Assembly (NCBI GenBank): GCA_027924585.1
Contig: BSBM01000826.1
Location: 12,741,501-12,805,500, forward strand
Direction of reading: 5' to 3'
From: Larix kaempferi
Lineage: Eukaryota > Streptophyta > Pinopsida > Pinales > Pinaceae
DNA: 64,000 nt
In this document: positions 11,640-22,840 of the stretch, one piece after another
Position numbering within the stretch: the stretch's first letter is position 1
Layout of the letters: every line of letters begins with the position of its first letter
The notes under the pieces: generated by a model
What the model was told of the DNA's origin: nothing
What the model saw: only the letters and a program-made list of their open reading frames with translations
The model's database searches: none
Position numbers and translations under genes: made by a program

Positions 11640-12117
11640 TTTCGACATTTCTGCGACATAAGTTGAATTGTCTAGAGGAACTGTTCTCAACACTTGTCTC
11701 TATTACGATGTCCTAACGATAGCCATGCAACTTTATCGATAGACATTATTGTTAGAAGTTCATCAGTAGTGCATTGTAATAGTGATGTATATGTCAACAA
11801 AATATCGATGTTCTCAAGACGATTTTCTTCTACATGGTAGTTACTAGTATGTCATAATAATGTTCACATGTTGTCAGAAGCCCTCATCAGTCAAATGTCA
11901 TAGTATAGTCTATACCTTGTCAAAAGACCGTTGTGTTAAAGATGATTTTCAATTGCACATATATTCCAAGAATGTCGAAACGCCGCCATAGTAACAACGT
12001 TGTATATAGATTTTGTAGTTCCGATGCAAAATTTGCAGTGTCCCTAATCCTTTATTTTTCGACGTGGAAACATCGGTTTGGTTGTCGTCCAATGTCGTAA
12101 AATGGGTCTTTTTGTAG
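11640..12117. other. Non-coding stretch ending in a CACTA-like terminus
   Basis: No ORF is present. The right end reads GGGTCTTTTTGTAGTAG, which in reverse complement (CTACTACAAAAAGACCC) resembles the CACTACAAAAA terminus of CACTA transposons with its first base pair changed. Loose repeats of cgaca and gatgtc lie to the left, like subterminal repeats. No matching left terminus was found, so this is tentative. Confidence 0.25.
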
Positions 12118-12205
12118 TAGTACTAATTTAAGGAAGGGGGTGTGCAATTTCTATGGCGATTTTGGGTGGTGAACTCAGAGGCTGTGGAAATAAAATGTCT
12201 CTTCT

Positions 12206-12299
12206 GTGAGATAGATGGGGATTGAGAGAGGTGTCCTTTGAGATGGATGGGGACCCTGAAAGAGGTGTCCTTTGAGATGGATGGGACCTAGAGAGAGGT
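12206..12299. repeat. Tandem repeat of about 34 bp, nearly three copies
   Basis: The unit GAGATGGATGGGGACC...GAGAGGTGTCCTTT recurs with small changes starting near 12206, 12239 and 12273. It is a simple local duplication. Confidence 0.75.
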
Positions 12300-12710
12300 T
12301 AAGTCAATAAGGGTTTATGGGTGCACACAAGTGTAAAGGAAAGGAGTAGAGTGATTGAAGTTGTTGCACACTATGAAGTATGTATTTGTGGTGGCTAACG
12401 ATAGCTTGTAGGAGAAGTCTGCACCACTTAAACGCCACCATTAGGGCGAGCTATTATATTTTAAATCTGTTTGGTGTCACCAAAATATAGCAATATCATG
12501 GCTAACTAAATTTTAATCTGGAAGTGTTCAATTGAGAATAAAATTAATGTAACGTTAGCAGAACGGAGAAGCCACGATGAAGAACGGAGACTCTTTTAGT
12601 CTTCCAAGAGGCGAGATACTATAAAGACTCTAAACTAAATGAAATTGAGTTGATATGGCTCCCCAACTTACAAAATTGAATTTATTGGTTTGTCGTCACA
12701 ACAATCTGCG
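12300..12710. other. Unannotated spacer
   Basis: I see no gene, LTR boundary or recognisable element in this stretch. Confidence 0.5.
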
Positions 12711-12817
12711 GGTGTTTACCTTGTCACTGAGAGAGAGGACCGGACAACAACGTAACAAATATATATATATATATGGTGTTTACCTTGTCACTGAGAGAGA
12801 GGACCGGACAACAACGT

Positions 12818-12850
<33 letters not shown>
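12711..12850. repeat. 64-bp tandem duplication ending in (AT)n microsatellites
   Basis: The sequence from GGTGTTTACCTTGTC through AACGTAACAA followed by (AT)n is present twice, at 12711-12774 and 12775-12850. The non-microsatellite part is identical. The AT run is about 8 units in the first copy and about 14 in the second. The identity shows the event is recent compared with its decayed surroundings. Confidence 0.9.
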
Positions 12851-12854
<4 letters not shown>

Positions 12855-12977
12855 AAGTCCTCGCAGGAAAGCAGTGCAGTGTTCAATTAAAAAAACCAAT
12901 GATAATCCCGCCCTTGCTCCTTTTACAAAATGGTGTTAAAAGTCCAAAGTCAAACCCAACTGGAATCCATCTACCCA

Positions 12978-13195
12978 AACGAAATAGAATTGTTTTACAC
13001 GCTGCCTATCGTCAACTTGGAGAATTAGCATGAATACCCTAATTAATTAGTTTACATAAAATGTTTGAGAGATGACATAATGTTGTTGACCTAAGCGAAC
13101 TGTCGATCAGCTTGATGGCATTATTTACCCATTATAAAAATATTTTATTTCATAGTTGCACAACTTGTATGTCGGTTGCCAGAATTCGCTATAAA
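12978..13195. repeat. Left copy of an old direct repeat
   Basis: About 215 bp here align with 17206-17412 in the same orientation. Shared blocks include GAATTGTTTTACA, TCAACTTGGAGAA and CCTAATTAATTAGTTTACATAA. By eye identity is about 75 percent with indels. The pair encloses the Copia-like remnant at 13763-17100, so they may be LTRs of an older element or a duplication. Confidence 0.65.
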
Positions 13196-13199
13196 ATTT

Positions 13200-13762
13200 G
13201 TGATAAAAAAATATTGATGATGAATAACGTTTCCTATTATTAATATGTCCTATCCTTAATAACATAATAAGTTCATATTTATTTTTAACATATTTTACCA
13301 TTAATAATATAATAAGTTATTATAGGAGTAGTAGGTGCACCTGAATAATATAATAAGTAATTTTAAGTGTTTGAACTATGAATGGGATTTAGGCTTATGC
13401 TTAGATTTTGCGAGTCAAGTAAGGTTAAGTTTCTTATAATTATTCGGTATTCAATTATTATTATCAAGTTCATGATCAAGCCACAATTCTCTATTATTAT
13501 CAAGTTCATGATCAAGCCACAATTCTCAATTAATGGTGGTCTATCCATTTTAATAAAAAGAATAAAGGAAATGCATAAGACTATGAATCCTGGTAGTCTC
13601 ACTAACCTCATGATCACCACCATGCCCCCATTGGTCACTTACATCGGTCCATCACCTTTGTGACCATCGCCACTGGTACCACCACCATCACCTACACTAG
13701 GTCCCCATTTCCCCTATGACCATCTCCATTACCACCATTGCCTACACCATGCCCCCTACAAA
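13200..13762. other. AT-rich spacer with short repeats
   Basis: No gene is seen. It contains the 36-bp tandem duplication at 13456-13527 and a CCA/CCAT-rich low-complexity patch around 13665-13745. Confidence 0.5.
13456..13527. repeat. 36-bp perfect tandem duplication
   Basis: The unit containing ATTATTATCAAGTTCATGAT is present twice in a row with period 36 and no mismatch in the shared core. Confidence 0.85.
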
Positions 13763-14010
13763 TAGAAATTAAACACATCATTGCTCACACAAGTGTTGAG
13801 ATTAGACTGTCTGAACCACATCACACTTGATTCATCTATTACTTCAGAATATGTTAAATTGATAGGACACTCCATGAGCTCTTTAGATCCTTGAATGGTG
13901 GATCTAGATCTCTAAAAATAGCTAAGGCAAGATGTAACCTAATTCCAACATCAAATTATCATAGTTTCAATGACATCTAATTTCCAACTCATTTTTATAT
14001 TATTCTAACA
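13763..14010 (-). repeat. 3' LTR of the old Copia-like element
   Basis: It runs from the AGAAATTAAACAC block to TATTCTAACA at 14010, that is TGTTAGAATA on the minus strand, immediately after a polypurine tract. It aligns with 16868-17100 over about 230 bp, including TCCATGA.CTCT.TAGATCCTTGAATGGT. The outer edge near 13763 is approximate. Confidence 0.65.
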
Positions 14011-14027
14011 CTGTCCCGCCCCCTCTT
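14011..14027 (-). other. Polypurine tract of the old Copia-like element
   Basis: The minus strand reads AAGAGGGGGCGGGACAG and runs directly into TGTTAGAATA of the LTR. This is the usual priming site for plus-strand DNA synthesis in Copia elements and sets the direction of the element. Confidence 0.7.
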
Positions 14028-16850
14028 AATGGAGAAATGAATTCTCTATTAATCTTGATCATGTCATCAAGTCAAGTCTTCATTAGAGTCATGTCCTCAT
14101 CTTTAACATTTATATTCACATGGCAGGGCTTCAATGTGTTGCATCATTTCACTGGCTTCACCTCATCATAAATCATCTTGGGATTTTGCGGCTTACCCCT
14201 AACCATTACAATTCTTAACTTTCATCTATCACAACAAGTGGTTTAGGTTGACCATGAACCTTGAACTATTATAAAGTCATTTTAGATCACCACGAACTTA
14301 AAATAAAACATGTGGTTTTGGATGACCACTAACAAACATGATGGGAAAAATAATCTTACAATGCACACACCAACTTGGGATTTCTTCACTATGGATTCTT
14401 CCTCAACTTTCTATTTCTTCCTCTTGTATACCTACAAACAACTGATCATAGAACTTTTTGCGAACTTTTTTTATCTACATACAATTGATCATTGATGTCC
14501 ATATAAAAAACAATCCATATACTAAGATACATGGGTTCCATCTGTTGTACTCACCAGTTTTTTAGGAATGATTTTCACTTACATGGTTTGAATCAACAGT
14601 TTAAAATACCCTTTAATCATTCCTTGTTCCCTCACAACATCTCACACTCTAATATTAATCCATTTGACATCCCCTCCTTAATTGAAGATTAAACTTCTTT
14701 GATTCATCATCAAGCTTAGATACGAGTCTACTTGCCACCCTCATACCTATTCTAGTGGTTGATTCCATGGTTTCATTTTGACTTCCATTAAGTTAAGGCT
14801 ACGGGTACACATGTCACCCCGTAACTCTCACATTGGTCCATTCCTCAACTTGATGTCGCATCCTCTCTATCCATGAGAATGGTACTTGTTACATGATTAC
14901 ATGTGTTACCACACTAAAGCAAGTAATCCTGACTAAATAAGGCTTACAAAATACACACGAAAGGATAAGTTTTACATCTTTGGACCAAAAACTCTCTAGG
15001 GTGTTGGGTACAACCGATCATGCACCCCCTTACAACACATGTTCAAGTACAAATTAGGTACAAGAAGTATTCAACATGCTTTACAACAATATCAAGATTA
15101 ACATAATCATATGCTCAAAATATTGCAATCCCATTACAAATTCCTCTCTCATAGCCATGCCTTTTGCTTTATCTCTTCATTTGGAGTCTTCTTTCTTTTA
15201 CTTTTTCCATTCATCGTAGTCTTCGTCTTTTTTTTAGGCCATCTTTCATCAACTCACCATTTTTTGCATAACATATGTTTAATTGTTGGATTGCACAATG
15301 TCCAATAACGAAAACTATGACAATGGATTGGAAAACTCAATTGACGCACCATTATCATGATTTCCATCACTTACAATTAGTCTCACTTTTGACTTTTGAC
15401 TTCACTTTGGCTTATAATTTCAATGTGGCTTTGACTCTGACCTTGAATTACACACACTTGACCCATTTTTGACATCTTACCATAAACTTTAATTCAACAT
15501 TGACCTCTTCAAATTCAAATCTCACAATTTCCCTAACACCGACAATAAAACATCCAAAGGCTCCATTTGAGAATAGACAAAGCGAAATTGATGTTGTTGG
15601 TCAAAATCTCTTGTAATATATGACAAATCCTATGAAGACAATGATATTTTTCCGCATGCCTACTGTAACCAAATAATTTATATATCAGAGGCTTTAACAA
15701 TGACGTTAAACACCATGTTAACAAGCTTTCACCAAAATGCATCCCTTGACTTAAAATATTGGAATTGTGCTTGTCATAGAGCATACAACAATATGCAAAT
15801 CGTTTGAAATGAGGGCCCAATATCTCATTGAATTCCGTATCCCATTCTTGCACATTGCTTTCTATAATTGAAGTTGTAAATGCTTACAACAACAAAGGAC
15901 AAACAAAAGTTCTCTTCTTAAAAATCCTCACATCAACCTCAATGATTTGGAAAACAACAACTAGAGGAAAACAATGGGTCCAACTTCACCAAGAAAACAT
16001 GTAGTAATTATAGTATCCCAGGAAAACAATTCTCCCTTTCATGGGGACAACAATTTAGACAACTCCTCATAGGTCCATTCTTTATGAAGACAATACCTCA
16101 CACACTAGAACAACTCCTTATGCTTCAAATAATCATGAGTAGATGGCTCATACAACCTCTCCACAAAGCTTCCAACCAGTATGACTTCTCACATTTTCCC
16201 TCTTCACATACATGTATACTCCATAGTGAACACTGCACTACTCGTTTCCTTTTACAGACCCCAACGATTATTTCCTTGAAAAACAAACTATTGGGACAAC
16301 TCCACCATGCATGCATTAGATCCACAAATTGTATGAAAAGGCACCGACAAACAAACGGATCTTATCTCTCACAGTGATGGCGGGAGGCTCCACTCTTTAA
16401 GACTCAACTCCTTTATAAATTTACACTCCTCTTAGACGCGGTAGATCAAAAAATAAAAATTAGACGCATTCTACAAAATACAAACAGTCAAAAAACAAAA
16501 TCACTTTGACCTAATCTAATCTACTCTTGCAGCATATTAACCCTAAGATATTTATCATGATCTTGAGCACTCCCATGAGGGAGTTATTCCCATACCAACT
16601 CTAATACCATGTAAAGGTTTTTCGTTACACCAAAACCCGTAGATTATTGGTAAAAATACAAACCAACTAGATAACTTTGAGTGGGTGGTTAGTCCCATGT
16701 TCCCAGGGTAGCAGTTAGTCCACAATATCAATTCCCAGTGGTGTGGTGCTTAGTCAATCCCCCCGGACGTAACTCATGGGAATTGAACCTAGGCCACAGT
16801 TAGTCCAACACCCTCCCTCCAATGTAACTTGGAGGAATTGAACCTAGGCC
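14028..16850. other. Internal region of the old Copia-like element, no gene recognised
   Basis: Apart from short chance frames (the longest, about 106 codons on the minus strand at 15533-15853, matches nothing I know) there is no coding signal. A second Met-type PBS-like site reading TGGTATTAGAGTT on the minus strand lies at 16597-16609. It is followed at 16779-16789 and 16834-16844 by two copies of a block whose minus strand carries GGTTCAATTCC. Confidence 0.5.
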
Positions 16851-16853
16851 AAA

Positions 16854-16865
16854 GCTCTAATACCA
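16854..16865 (-). other. Primer-binding site of the old Copia-like element
   Basis: The minus strand reads TGGTATTAGAGC, one change from the standard TGGTATCAGAGC. It lies at the inner edge of the right-hand LTR. Confidence 0.7.
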
Positions 16866-16867
16866 AA

Positions 16868-17100
16868 ACAGAAATTAAACACACCATTTATCACACAAGT
16901 GTTGAGATTAAACTATCTCAACCACACCACACTTGATTCATCTATTACTTGAAAATATGTTACATTTATAGGACACTCCATGAACTCTCTAGATCCTTGA
17001 ATGGTTGATCTAGATATCTAAAAATAGCTAATACAAACTATAATCTAATTCCAACATCAACTTTTCATAGTTCCAATGACAATTAATTTCCAACTCACTA
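16868..17100 (-). repeat. 5' LTR of the old Copia-like element, outer end decayed
   Basis: It aligns with 13763-14010 from AGAAATTAAACAC to TAATTTCCAACTCA. The last dozen bases expected at the outer end (ATTATTCTAACA) are replaced by unrelated sequence, so the outer end and any target duplication are lost. Confidence 0.6.
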
Positions 17101-17205
17101 CCACCCAAAAGAGTGTTGAAACCATGCATAGTACAATCCATAAAAACTTCTTCTAGCATTGTATATGGTAGATTAGTAATACCAAAATTAGTACTTCATT
17201 TGAGA

Positions 17206-17412
17206 GACGAAAAGGAATTGTTTTACAAGCTTCTTATCATCAACTTGGAGAAAGAACATGATTAGCCTAATTAATTAGTTTACATAATGTAAGATGATGA
17301 CATCATGTTGTTGTTGTATACCGAACTATCCATCATCATTGATGGGCTCATTTACGTTCAAGATTCCTTCACATTATAAACATATTTTATGACACAATAT
17401 GTATGTCACTCA
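17206..17412. repeat. Right copy of the old direct repeat
   Basis: This is the partner of 12978-13195 in direct orientation, with the same block order (GAATTGTTTTACA, ATCAACTTGGAGAA, CCTAATTAATTAGTTTACATAA, CATTATAAA.ATATTTTA). Together with its partner it brackets about 4 kb that includes the Copia-like remnant. Confidence 0.65.
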
Positions 17413-17780
17413 CTAGAATTTGTTGTATCCAGAGAAATCAAACAATTTATACCCAGGGTGAGGAGGTATATCTTCGTGGGCATAACGATAGAAAAAGGCT
17501 TGACGTATAAAAATGGCTGGCCTTAATTTATATGATCCTCATGAATCATGTTTACTAGCTGGTACGAGATGCCTTGTACAAATTAAACAGTTTAAACTTA
17601 GGTAGACAAATTCTTTCCTTAGGTTCATGAGAGGGTAGCCGGTGGGTAATAGATCTGAGAGTGTAGAGAGTGTCTTCAACTAGAATCCAATTCAGGACTG
17701 TGCATAGTTAAATCCTTTTTACAAAAGACTCGAGGATGGAGAATCAATATCTAAGGAGAAAAAGGTGAAAAACCATTGAA
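17413..17780. other. Spacer, possibly the 5' untranslated part of the LINE
   Basis: No ORF or repeat is recognised. Its position just before the first LINE ORF1 signal makes it a candidate 5' UTR, but no start can be fixed. Confidence 0.3.
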
Positions 17781-17789
17781 GAAATATGA

Positions 17790-19292
17790 GAATGTGTGGA
17801 ACCTATTTTTTTACCTTGGGAGGGTTAATATGATGGCGAGTGTTTTGTCGTGAAGCTAAGGTGGGGTTTCGGTGGTGTGGAGGAATACCTTCTATATTTC
17901 TCGGTAGAGGAGATGGATCCCTCTGATTCCATATTTTTGATAAACTCAGAGATACGGGGTCGTTGTCTAATTGGAAAGTCACCAGGTTCTAGTCATGGGA
18001 AGTGATTTCGCTCTTTTTCTACTAATGGTATCTGGTCAGGGGGTTACCGTAGTCTCTTGGTGTCTAATAGTGCGCATATTGACTTCGAGCAGGAGTCTTC
18101 TCGGCATGTTAATGAACCTCATGTTGCAGGGGAAAAGTCTCATCGTATGTGTCATGTTGGGGCATTTTCTCCCCCTCCATGTGGTTGGTTCTCTCTTTCT
18201 ACTAGGCTAGGGTTTGCAGCTTCTGGTTCCATCCCTAATGCTGAATTTCTTTAGGTGAAACTCAACCATTGATATCTAAGTCTTTTCTTGTTGAGCGAGT
18301 GATAAAAAGTGGCTAGGAGGGATTTTATTTTGGGACTCTAGTTGGTATTGGAAGGGTGAAGGAAGATACAGCTGGAAAAGGGGCCAAGAAGTTAACAAAT
18401 TGTTTTCAATCCAAAGCTCACCGAGCTCGCAAATATTTGAAGGCTCAAGAAGAACCAATTCATATGGCATTGAGGAAGGATATAAATCTTAATAAAGTCA
18501 AAATCATTGTGAACAGGGATCTTATAAGTCATCTGGAATATGTTTCTATGTCATATTGGGGAATTTTGGCTTAGCTTAAGGAGAAGTGGAAACCACTTAT
18601 GGGGTATTGTCCAAAGATTTGTATTTTGGTGAATGGTTGGTATTATTTTCATTTTCTTTCTGAAGAACACACATAATTGATCCTACGTAGGCCTTGGGTT
18701 CTCGATCGTGGCTTGTTGTTTCTTGACCGATGGCATACTGCGTATAATCTACTGAAGGAATGAGTGTGGAAATGACACTTTTGGCTATTGTTGTTAGGTT
18801 TCCCTCTGCAATTATGGACATGGTACATTCTAGAAATGGTGGAAAACCTAGTGGGTCACTTTATATTTATGGAGGACTGTATGTTTTTTGGTGAATATAA
18901 GAGAGTGGCTTCCATCCCGGTGGAAGTGGACATTACTCATAGCCTGCAAGCAATTTTACATATCAATTAGGGGGATTTGCAGTTCTTTTAGAGAAGGGAC
19001 TATTTAAAGGTTCCTTTCTAGTGCTTCATATGTCGGAATACCGATCACTTGAAGGCTGATTGTCCAAGGATGTTGGGGGGTTTGAGATTAGAGAGATATT
19101 CGACAGTTAAGATTTCTTCTTAATATTGTTCAGTGGATGGAGATTTGGAGTTGCAGTAGGAACTAGAAATTGCTTTGAAGAGCTTGTGCTCGCCAAAGTA
19201 TTATTTGGGCGCTGCTAAATTTATGAGTAAGTTAAAAAATATCTTTCCTAATTTTTACAACTCTCTGTCAGTTGAATATTTGATTCACTTAT
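17790..19292 (+). pseudogene. LINE ORF1 protein, N-terminal part (RNA-binding, CCHC), broken
   Basis: The plus strand encodes a plant LINE ORF1 of the DUF4283 type. Around 18590-18770 it has the domain's GYCP...WYYFHFLSEE...PWVLDRGLL...RW pattern, and around 18795-18960 a GFPLQLW...VGHFIFMED segment. A classical zinc knuckle CFICRNTDHLKADC follows at 19022-19063. Stops interrupt it, including a TAG just before the knuckle. Family members coat LINE RNA and act as chaperones. The frame is cut by the LTR of Copia D at 19293 and resumes at 28697. Confidence 0.72.
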
Positions 19293-19498
19293 ATTGAGTG
19301 GATAACTATTGGATTCATCTTCTTCATTAATTCAGATGTTTATTTATACATTGGCCAAATGTCTCTTGGACTTCAAATTGCAAGAGATCCATTGGAGTCC
19401 CTATGACTCCTCATCTTCCCCTTATTGAACTGACTATTATATTTACATTATTTACAATTTGGGTGGAATCAAAATCCCAAAGGATTAGATTTCCAACA
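19293..19498 (-). repeat. 3' LTR of Copia element D
   Basis: It runs from TATTGAGTGG to GATTTCCAACA. It matches 28490-28696 nearly throughout (for example TTCATCTTCTTCATTAATTC and TATTTACAATTTGGGTGGAAT). On its inner side the minus strand reads AAGAGGGGAAA, the polypurine tract (19499-19509). Confidence 0.85.
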
Positions 19499-19599
19499 TT
19501 TCCCCTCTTAGTCGAAGGGGTGTTTGTGATTCCAAGCATGGTTCTAAAATTTTCAAACTTTTCTCATCCCAGTGCTTTGGTGAAGATGTCTGCAATTCA

Positions 19600-22500
19600 C
19601 TCATTCGTGGAATAATGCCATAAATGGACTATCTTGGCCTCTACATGATGGTGAATCAAATCGTACTTTGTGTTGATGCTCTTGGTTCGATCATGGAGTA
19701 TGGGATTCTTGGCCAATTTGATTGCAGAATTGTTGTTGATTAATAAAGGAGTGGAATTCTATTTCTTCTCCTGCCAATATTCAAGTATCTTCCTGAGCCA
19801 TGCAATCTCTTTCATTACTTCTACAATAGCCACATATTTTACTTATGTTGTTGAGTCTACTGGAACTCTCTATTTGTGTGATCTCGAGGAGACAACTGCT
19901 AGTCCAAGACTCATTGTGTATCCAGAAGTGGACACTCCTATCTCTTTGTCACCATCGAAGTTTGAATCAGAGTACCCAATGAGTTTGAAGTCATCCACCT
20001 TAGAGTATTTGAGTCCAAAGTCTTGAGTCCCTTTCAAGTATCTTAGAACTCGTTTTGCAGCAGACCAATGTCCTTCACAAGGTTTGTGCATGAACTTTGA
20101 AAGGATACCAACAACATAAGAAATATCTAGTCTAATGGTGGTAAGGTATATAAGACTTCCTACAAGATATTGGTACTTGGTTGCATCCTCAAATTCTTTT
20201 CCTTCACCTAATGTGAGCTTCAAATTTTCTTCCATTGGAGTTGAGAGAGGGTTGCATTATGTCATGCAAAATCTGTTCATCAATTCTCCAACATACTTCT
20301 TCTGAGAGATGAATATGTACTTAGGATGTTGAGTTACTTCAATTCCTAAGTAGTAATGAAGATATCCTAGATCAGTCATTTCAAATCCTTTCTTAAAATA
20401 TTTCTTTATGGATGCTACATAAATTTCATTGTTCCCTATCATCAAAAGGTCATCTATATACACCACAAGAAACACAACATATCTTCCAAATTTTTTACAA
20501 ACAATGTTGCATCATCAAGGTTATAATGTTTGAAATTTAGCTTTAGAAGATGCTTGGTTAGCTTTTCATACCATGCTCGAGGTGCTTGTTTCAGGTCATA
20601 CAAGGACTTGACAATTTTGCATACCTTGGTTTCTTGTCACTTCACAACAAAACCTTCCGAATGAGACATGAAGACATTTTATTTCAAGTCTCCATTCAAG
20701 AAAGTTGTTTTTACATCCATTTGTTGGACTTTCCATCCATTTTGTGCAACCAAAGAGAGTAAGGTGCGAATGGTGTCCCATTTTGCTGTGCGAGAGCATA
20801 GTCAATTCATTCTGTTTGCGCATAGCCTTTTGCCATGATACTTGTTTTTTTCTTGTCAAGTGAGCCATTTGATTTGTATTTATTCTTGTATACCCACTTA
20901 CTGCCAATTGGTTTGGTTCTGATTGGAGGGTCAACCAGCTTTCAAGTTCCATTCTTCATGAGTACATCATACTCATTCTACATGGCTTATTTCCACTCAT
21001 GACGAGTAGCATCTTCTTCAAAGGAAGTTGGTTCAAATTTAGTAGATAAATTGAATTCACAATCAAATCAGACATCCATGTCATCACCCGAGTTATCTAC
21101 ATCTTCTCCATCTTCTTGTCTGGTTGAGCTTATCTTTCCCATCTTTCCAACTTCATCTAGATGGACACTTTCAAGTGTCTTTGTGGCCCATTTCAAAATT
21201 TCTTTGATGTCCCAGGTTGATTAGCTAGTGGTGCTTAATTATCTTCAAGGTTCAATCTTCCAATCCTCTCAATCACATCATCCAGTTGAGTCTCTTATTT
21301 AGGTGAAGTGGCAGGAAATTCTTCTTCATGAGGGGGTGTCGGTGCTTCAAAAATAAATTCCATAGATTTATCCAAGATAGGGATCCCCTCTTCAAGATGT
21401 GGAATTTCATTATCAAATTCATAATATGTCTTTAGATGAGAAAATTTCTCTAGATGATTAAGTTGTATTTCAATAGAATAGTCATTTTTATTAGTTTCAA
21501 GAAAAATGACATCTCTGCAAACAACAAACTTCTTGTTTAGTTCATTATAAAGATGGTATACCTTGGATTTTTATGAATACCCCAAGAAAATATATCTTCT
21601 ACTTTTAGCAGCAAGCTTGTTTCTTTGTTCCTTTGGTGTCAAGGCATAGTAGGTGGAACCAAAAACCTTGAGATGCCTAACCGAAGGAAGGTGGCCAAAC
21701 CACATTTCATGTTGAGTCTTCTCTTCAAGAGCATGAGATGGACTTCTATTTCTGAAATATGTTGCACATAATATTGCATCACCCCAAAACACCTGCTTCA
21801 CATTCTTGAAAAACATCATTGAGCGTGCCATATTCATTAAGGTTCTATTCATCCTTTCTACCACACCGTTTTGTTGAGGATTGTAGGGAACTAAAGTTTG
21901 ATGTGTAATCCTATGTTTACAAAGTTAGTATTTGAAATCATTAGAGGTGTATTCTTTACCATTATAAGAATGAAATATACCAATATGAGCTTGTGCTTGA
22001 TTTTCTATCCATGCATGAAAGTTATTTAATGTTTGAAATGATTTAGACTTTGTCTTCAACAAGTATACCCAACACATTCTTGTATAGTCATCAAGAAAGT
22101 TCATGAGTTACTTATTACCATTTACAAAAGGAATTGACATGGGGCCACATAAGTCAGATTGAACCTCTAACTTTCTACATGCTCTGCATTTAGACTCTTA
22201 GAATGCCTGCTTAATATGTTTTCCTAGTATGCATGCATCACATTTGTTCTTTTGCTTATGAATGGTGGGAAAACCAAATACACCATTATTTCTTAACAAA
22301 TAAATATTGTTATAATTCAGATGACCAAATCTAGCATGCCATAATAAACTGGATGGCATATTACCTTCTTTATGTTGAGAGAGGTATGAAAAGTTTTGAA
22401 CTCTTGTAGAAGAGCCCCTCAACTTCAACAACTTTCCATATTCTTATCTGGTCATGATGCCCTTGTTGTCATAGGACTTTCTTATCTAAAAAATTCCATC

Positions 22501-22840
22501 AAACATGTGGATGGAATGGCCTTATTGTCAAATATGCACTAAGGATAGCAAGCTTCTCTGCACTTCTAGAATATATAGAACATTCTTTAACAAAAAAATA
22601 GGGAATCTAGGCAGCTTGAGCCTGATTGAGCCAATTCGCTTTGGTTTAAGGCTAGATTTGTCTGCAAAGTACACTATGCCATCTACAATGTCATTCAGTT
22701 CTTCAAAAAAAACTTTTCTAAAAGTCACGTGGGATGTTGCACCGGTATCAAGTAGCCAACAATCTTTGTAAGATGAAAGAGAAGTTATTTCATTAATTCC
22801 AAGATTACAATGTGCAACAATACAATGAGCATAATTAGGC
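19600..22840 (-). pseudogene. Copia D pol: protease, integrase, reverse transcriptase, RNase H
   Basis: Reading the minus strand from right to left: a protease with LLDTGATSH near 22735-22765; the integrase zinc finger (WHARFGHLN...CDACILGK) at 22198-22431; the integrase core ending in VVERMNRTL and the SPSHAL/FGSTYYAL region at 21571-21900; RT with YIDDLL at about 20455-20475 and DLGYLHYYLG; then RNase H with YLVGSLIYLTTIRLDI, GHWSAAKRVLRYLKGT and DSNFDGD at 19870-20235. Numerous stops and frameshifts break it. The order PR-IN-RT-RH is the Copia signature. The element cannot encode its own enzymes. Confidence 0.88.

Larger units (their letters stand above)
13763..17100 (-). mobile_element. 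Old Copia-like LTR element without recognisable coding region
   Basis: Two directly repeated segments (13763-14010 and about 16868-17100) act as LTRs. A purine tract adjoins the inner edge of the left one and a Met-type PBS adjoins the inner edge of the right one, so the element is on the minus strand. The internal 2.85 kb shows no Gag, protease, integrase or RT that I can recognise. It is either extensively decayed or a non-autonomous derivative. LTRs differ at many positions, so it is old. Confidence 0.65.

Noticed and set aside
10635-12118. Complete CACTA transposon starting at CACTAGTGC
   Set aside because: The left CACTA at about 10635 lacks the following ACAAAAA and does not mirror the right terminus. 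No transposase is between them.
12773-13033. 86-codon frame starting in the AT microsatellite
   Set aside because: The translation contains the repeat-derived Ile-Tyr run and no conserved motif.
15533-15853. 106-codon minus-strand frame in the old Copia-like element
   Set aside because: No Gag, RT or integrase motif. It could be chance and is only mentioned as part of the internal region.
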